Below are positions 5,456-7,059 of a DNA stretch of 7,059 nucleotides, in pieces; positions within the stretch are counted from its first letter, which is position 1, and the number at the start of each line of letters is the position of its first letter. The notes below the pieces were generated by a model. It saw only the letters and a program-made list of their open reading frames with translations. It was not told where the DNA came from and made no database searches. This stretch comes from an uncultured Verrucomicrobiota bacterium (lineage in GTDB: Bacteria; Verrucomicrobiota; Verrucomicrobiia; Limisphaerales; UBA9464). The translations under genes were made by a program, and so were the position numbers. The stretch spans positions 1 through 7,059 of the forward strand of contig CAIYFP010000101.1 in the NCBI GenBank assembly GCA_903925515.1, read 5' to 3'.

Positions 5456-6787
5456 TCAGGACGCGGCCGGGGCGGCGGGCGGCAAGGGGGAGACGTCCTC
5501 GATGGCGGCGTTGATCTCGAGGAAGTCGAGCACCTTGCCCATGAGGATGTCCTGCTGGATTTCGCTGGCGGCGTTCCTCTCCTGGATTGCCTTCACCATC
5601 TTCTCGGGCGTCGTGTTGTTTTGCCGGGCCAGCAACAGCACCCGCTGCGTCAGCTCGCGGTCGGACACGGACAACTTCTCCTCGGCGGCGATGCGGTTGA
5701 GGATGAAGGCGCTCTTGACCCGCTCGCGCGCGCTGGCGGCAGCGTTGCCGGCGATCTCGTCCTTGCGCGAATCGATCGCCTCCTTGGGGATGCCGCGCTG
5801 CTGGTTCTCGTTGACGATGCCGTAGATGATGGACCGCGTCTCGCTCGCGACGATGCTCTCGGGCAGATCAAACTCCAGCTGCGCCATCAACGCCTTCAGC
5901 AGCTGGTCGCGCACGGCTCGCTTCTGGCGCGTGTCGAGCTCCCGTTGCAGGTCGTTCCGGATGCCCTGAAGCAACACCCCCATGTCGGACGCCCCGAAGG
6001 ACTTCGCAAACGCGTCGTCGGCCTCCGGCAGGATCTTCTGCTTCACGCCCGTCACGGTGACCTCGTACACCACGGCCTTCCCGGACAACTCCTTGTGGAC
6101 GAAGTCGTCGGGCAAGGTGATGGCGACGGTCCGCTTGTCGCCTGCGGAGGCCCCGACCAACGGTTCCGTGAACCCGGGCAGGAACGAGCCCGGCTTCACG
6201 AGCACCCATGAATTCTCCTTGGAGGTGAGCCCCGCGGCCGTGGGAGCAAGCGCCGTCAACGGCTGCCCTTCGCACGTCCCGCTGTAGTTCACCACGGCCA
6301 CGTCGCCCTCCTGGAGGGGACGCTGGACGTCCTCGAACTTCGCCTGCTGCTCCCGCAGGATGCCCAGCGCTCGCTCCACGTCGGCGTCGGTAGCAACCGT
6401 CAGCTCGCGCTTGGCCGCAATCCCCTTGTAGTTGGGGAGCGTGAAGGCCGGGGCCACCTCCACCGTCGCGGTGAACTGGAGCGACTGGTTCCGCCCGAAC
6501 TGCTGCTCCTCCACGCCCAACGTCACCACCACGCTCAGGTTCTCCTGGCGCGCGGCGTCCCGAAAGCTGTCCTGCACCAGCTTCTTGCGGGCCTCCTCCT
6601 CGATCTTCGGCTCGTATGACCGCAGGATGAGGTGCCGCGGGGCCTTGCCCGGGCGGAACCCCGGGAGGTGCACGGCCTTTTGGAACTCGCCCGCGACCTG
6701 GTCAAACACGGCGTTGACCTTCTCCACGGGCACCTCCACTCGGAGGAGCTTCTTGCACGGACCCAGATTCTCGACGGAAACGTTCAC
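5456..6787 (-). CDS. tig: trigger factor, ribosome-associated chaperone and peptidyl-prolyl isomerase
   Basis: Binds the ribosome exit tunnel near protein L23 and shelters nascent chains in the cytoplasm. The 443-residue product has the three expected regions. The N-terminal ribosome-binding domain (about 1-145) carries GFRPGKAP at 43-50, the same positions as GFRKGKVP in E. coli. An FKBP-type isomerase domain (about 155-248) runs from GDVAVVNYSGTCEG to YEVTVTGVKQKILPE. A long helical C-terminal domain (about 255-430) forms the substrate cradle. An Ala/Pro-rich tail (435-443) ends the protein. Length is close to the usual 430-450 residues, so the gene is complete. The start is GTG at 6787, set by alignment of the N-terminus with the family and an AAGG seven bases upstream. 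It has its own promoter and is convergent with the genes to the left. No clpP follows on this strand inside the window, although tig-clpP-clpX order is common in bacteria. Confidence 0.97.
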   Translation of the reverse strand: MNVSVENLGPCKKLLRVEVPVEKVNAVFDQVAGEFQKAVHLPGFRPGKAPRHLILRSYEPKIEEEARKKLVQDSFRDAARQENLSVVVTLGVEEQQFGRNQSLQFTATVEVAPAFTLPNYKGIAAKRELTVATDADVERALGILREQQAKFEDVQRPLQEGDVAVVNYSGTCEGQPLTALAPTAAGLTSKENSWVLVKPGSFLPGFTEPLVGASAGDKRTVAITLPDDFVHKELSGKAVVYEVTVTGVKQKILPEADDAFAKSFGASDMGVLLQGIRNDLQRELDTRQKRAVRDQLLKALMAQLEFDLPESIVASETRSIIYGIVNENQQRGIPKEAIDSRKDEIAGNAAASARERVKSAFILNRIAAEEKLSVSDRELTQRVLLLARQNNTTPEKMVKAIQERNAASEIQQDILMGKVLDFLEINAAIEDVSPLPPAAPAAS

Positions 6788-6794
6788 GTTGTTG

Positions 6795-6798
6795 CCTT
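6795..6798 (-). promoter_or_regulatory. ribosome binding site of tig
   Basis: On the minus strand AAGG lies seven bases before the GTG at 6787, a normal Shine-Dalgarno distance. It supports GTG as the start, since no in-frame ATG with a better site is present upstream. Confidence 0.6.
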
Positions 6799-6801
6799 AT
6801 C

Positions 6802-6818
6802 GCGGGGTGCGACCCCGC
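6802..6818 (-). promoter_or_regulatory. GC-rich hairpin in the tig 5' leader
   Basis: GCGGGGT (6802-6808) and ACCCCGC (6812-6818) are perfectly complementary with a three-base loop. In the tig transcript this 7-bp hairpin ends three bases before the AAGG ribosome-binding site. It could limit ribosome access, act as a 5' stabiliser, or be a piece of a dispersed palindrome. No T run follows, so it is not a terminator. Confidence 0.5.
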
Positions 6819-6880
6819 CAGATGAATACCTTGCTCGTTCAAGCGCCGCCCGGCTTGTTCCGGTTCGGCAAAGGACCGCC

Positions 6881-6910
6881 ACCCTAGAAAGTCGCCTTCC
6901 TTGGGGTCAA
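6881..6910 (-). promoter_or_regulatory. sigma-70-type promoter of tig
   Basis: On the minus strand TTGACC (6910-6905) is followed after 18 bases by TAGGGT (6886-6881), which keeps the critical TA...T of the -10 box. Transcription would start near 6874, giving a leader of about 87 bases that contains the hairpin and ribosome-binding site. No better promoter pair is seen between here and the start codon. Confidence 0.55.
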
Positions 6911-6924
6911 GGCGTTGTTCGGGT

Positions 6925-6951
6925 GCCCTGATCCCCGCGTAAGAAGTTCTT
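6925..6951 (-). repeat. conserved upstream block, copy B (before tig)
   Basis: The minus-strand core 6948-6926 begins AACTTCTTACG and ends CAGGG. It differs from copy A (118-141) by a C/T substitution and one missing T. It ends 15 bases before the TTGACC of the tig promoter. In this copy the block lies inside a 36-codon minus-strand frame (ATG at 7017, TGA at 6909-6907) and reads Lys-Asn-Phe-Leu-Arg-Gly-Asp-Gln-Gly. Copy A has an open frame reading the same up to Asp-Ser-Gly. Confidence 0.55.
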
Positions 6952-7031
6952 GAACCCAGCCCACTCCCACAGCAGCCGATGCCATGGGAAGCCACGGAGG
7001 AGCGTCTCCCGGTGCATGAGGTTGATCCGCC

Positions 7032-7055
7032 CGCAGAGACGCTGAGACGCAGAGG
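7032..7055. repeat. three tandem 8-bp units (CGCAGAGA type)
   Basis: CGCAGAGA (7032-7039), CGCTGAGA (7040-7047) and CGCAGAGG (7048-7055) lie head to tail at the window edge and may continue beyond it. Similar CGCAGAGA-type strings are, from memory, common intergenic repeats in several environmental phyla. No function is known to me. Confidence 0.6.
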
Positions 7056-7059
7056 ATCA

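Noticed and set aside
5267..6211. 314-codon + strand frame antisense to tig
   Set aside because: Composition (Leu/Val/Asp/His-rich) is typical of an antisense shadow of a G/C-ending gene. tig on the minus strand is unmistakable.
6925..6960. Possible tRNA T-arm, because GGGTTCAAG occurs on the minus strand
   Set aside because: No matching acceptor, anticodon or D arms, and the pairing bases after the T-loop are wrong. It belongs to the repeat block.
7032..7055. Possible CRISPR or larger tandem array at the window end
   Set aside because: The units are 8 bp, contiguous and without spacers, so it is a simple short tandem repeat.

Overview
The window is G+C-rich throughout, with strong G/C preference at third codon positions. 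It looks like an ordinary chromosomal segment of a free-living bacterium. The best guess for the source is the Verrucomicrobiota or a near relative. This rests on remembered resemblance of the divergent UvrA paralogue, the trigger factor and the hairpin repeats to that phylum, so it is an inference.

Left part (1-4024, + strand): a 190-base leader holds a hairpin, one copy of a conserved 24-base block and a promoter-like TTGACC. A long gene for a divergent UvrA-family double ATPase (191-3355) follows. Fifteen bases further on is an RluE-type 23S rRNA pseudouridine synthase (3371-4024), probably co-transcribed with it. A 16-bp direct repeat spans the junction.

Middle (4025-5455): a three-hairpin REP-like element (4082-4140) and a structured stretch ending in a T run precede two small unrecognised reading frames (4241-4489 and 4499-4960). 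These share one reading frame and are split by a single TGA, so they may be one membrane-anchored, HEAT-like gene broken by a nonsense change. The 495 bases that follow show no convincing gene, only inverted repeats.

Right part (5456-7059, - strand): a complete trigger factor gene (tig), convergent with the genes on the left. Upstream of it lie an AAGG ribosome-binding site, a perfect GC-rich hairpin, a good sigma-70-type promoter (TTGACC-N18-TAGGGT) and a second copy of the conserved block. The window ends in three tandem 8-bp units.

The genes have housekeeping roles (DNA damage recognition, ribosome modification, nascent-chain folding) and do not form an obvious shared pathway. I see no CRISPR array, tRNA, rRNA, transposase or defence system. 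The most notable non-gene signal is the near-identical block placed 13-15 bases upstream of a TTGACC hexamer in front of both uvrA and tig.
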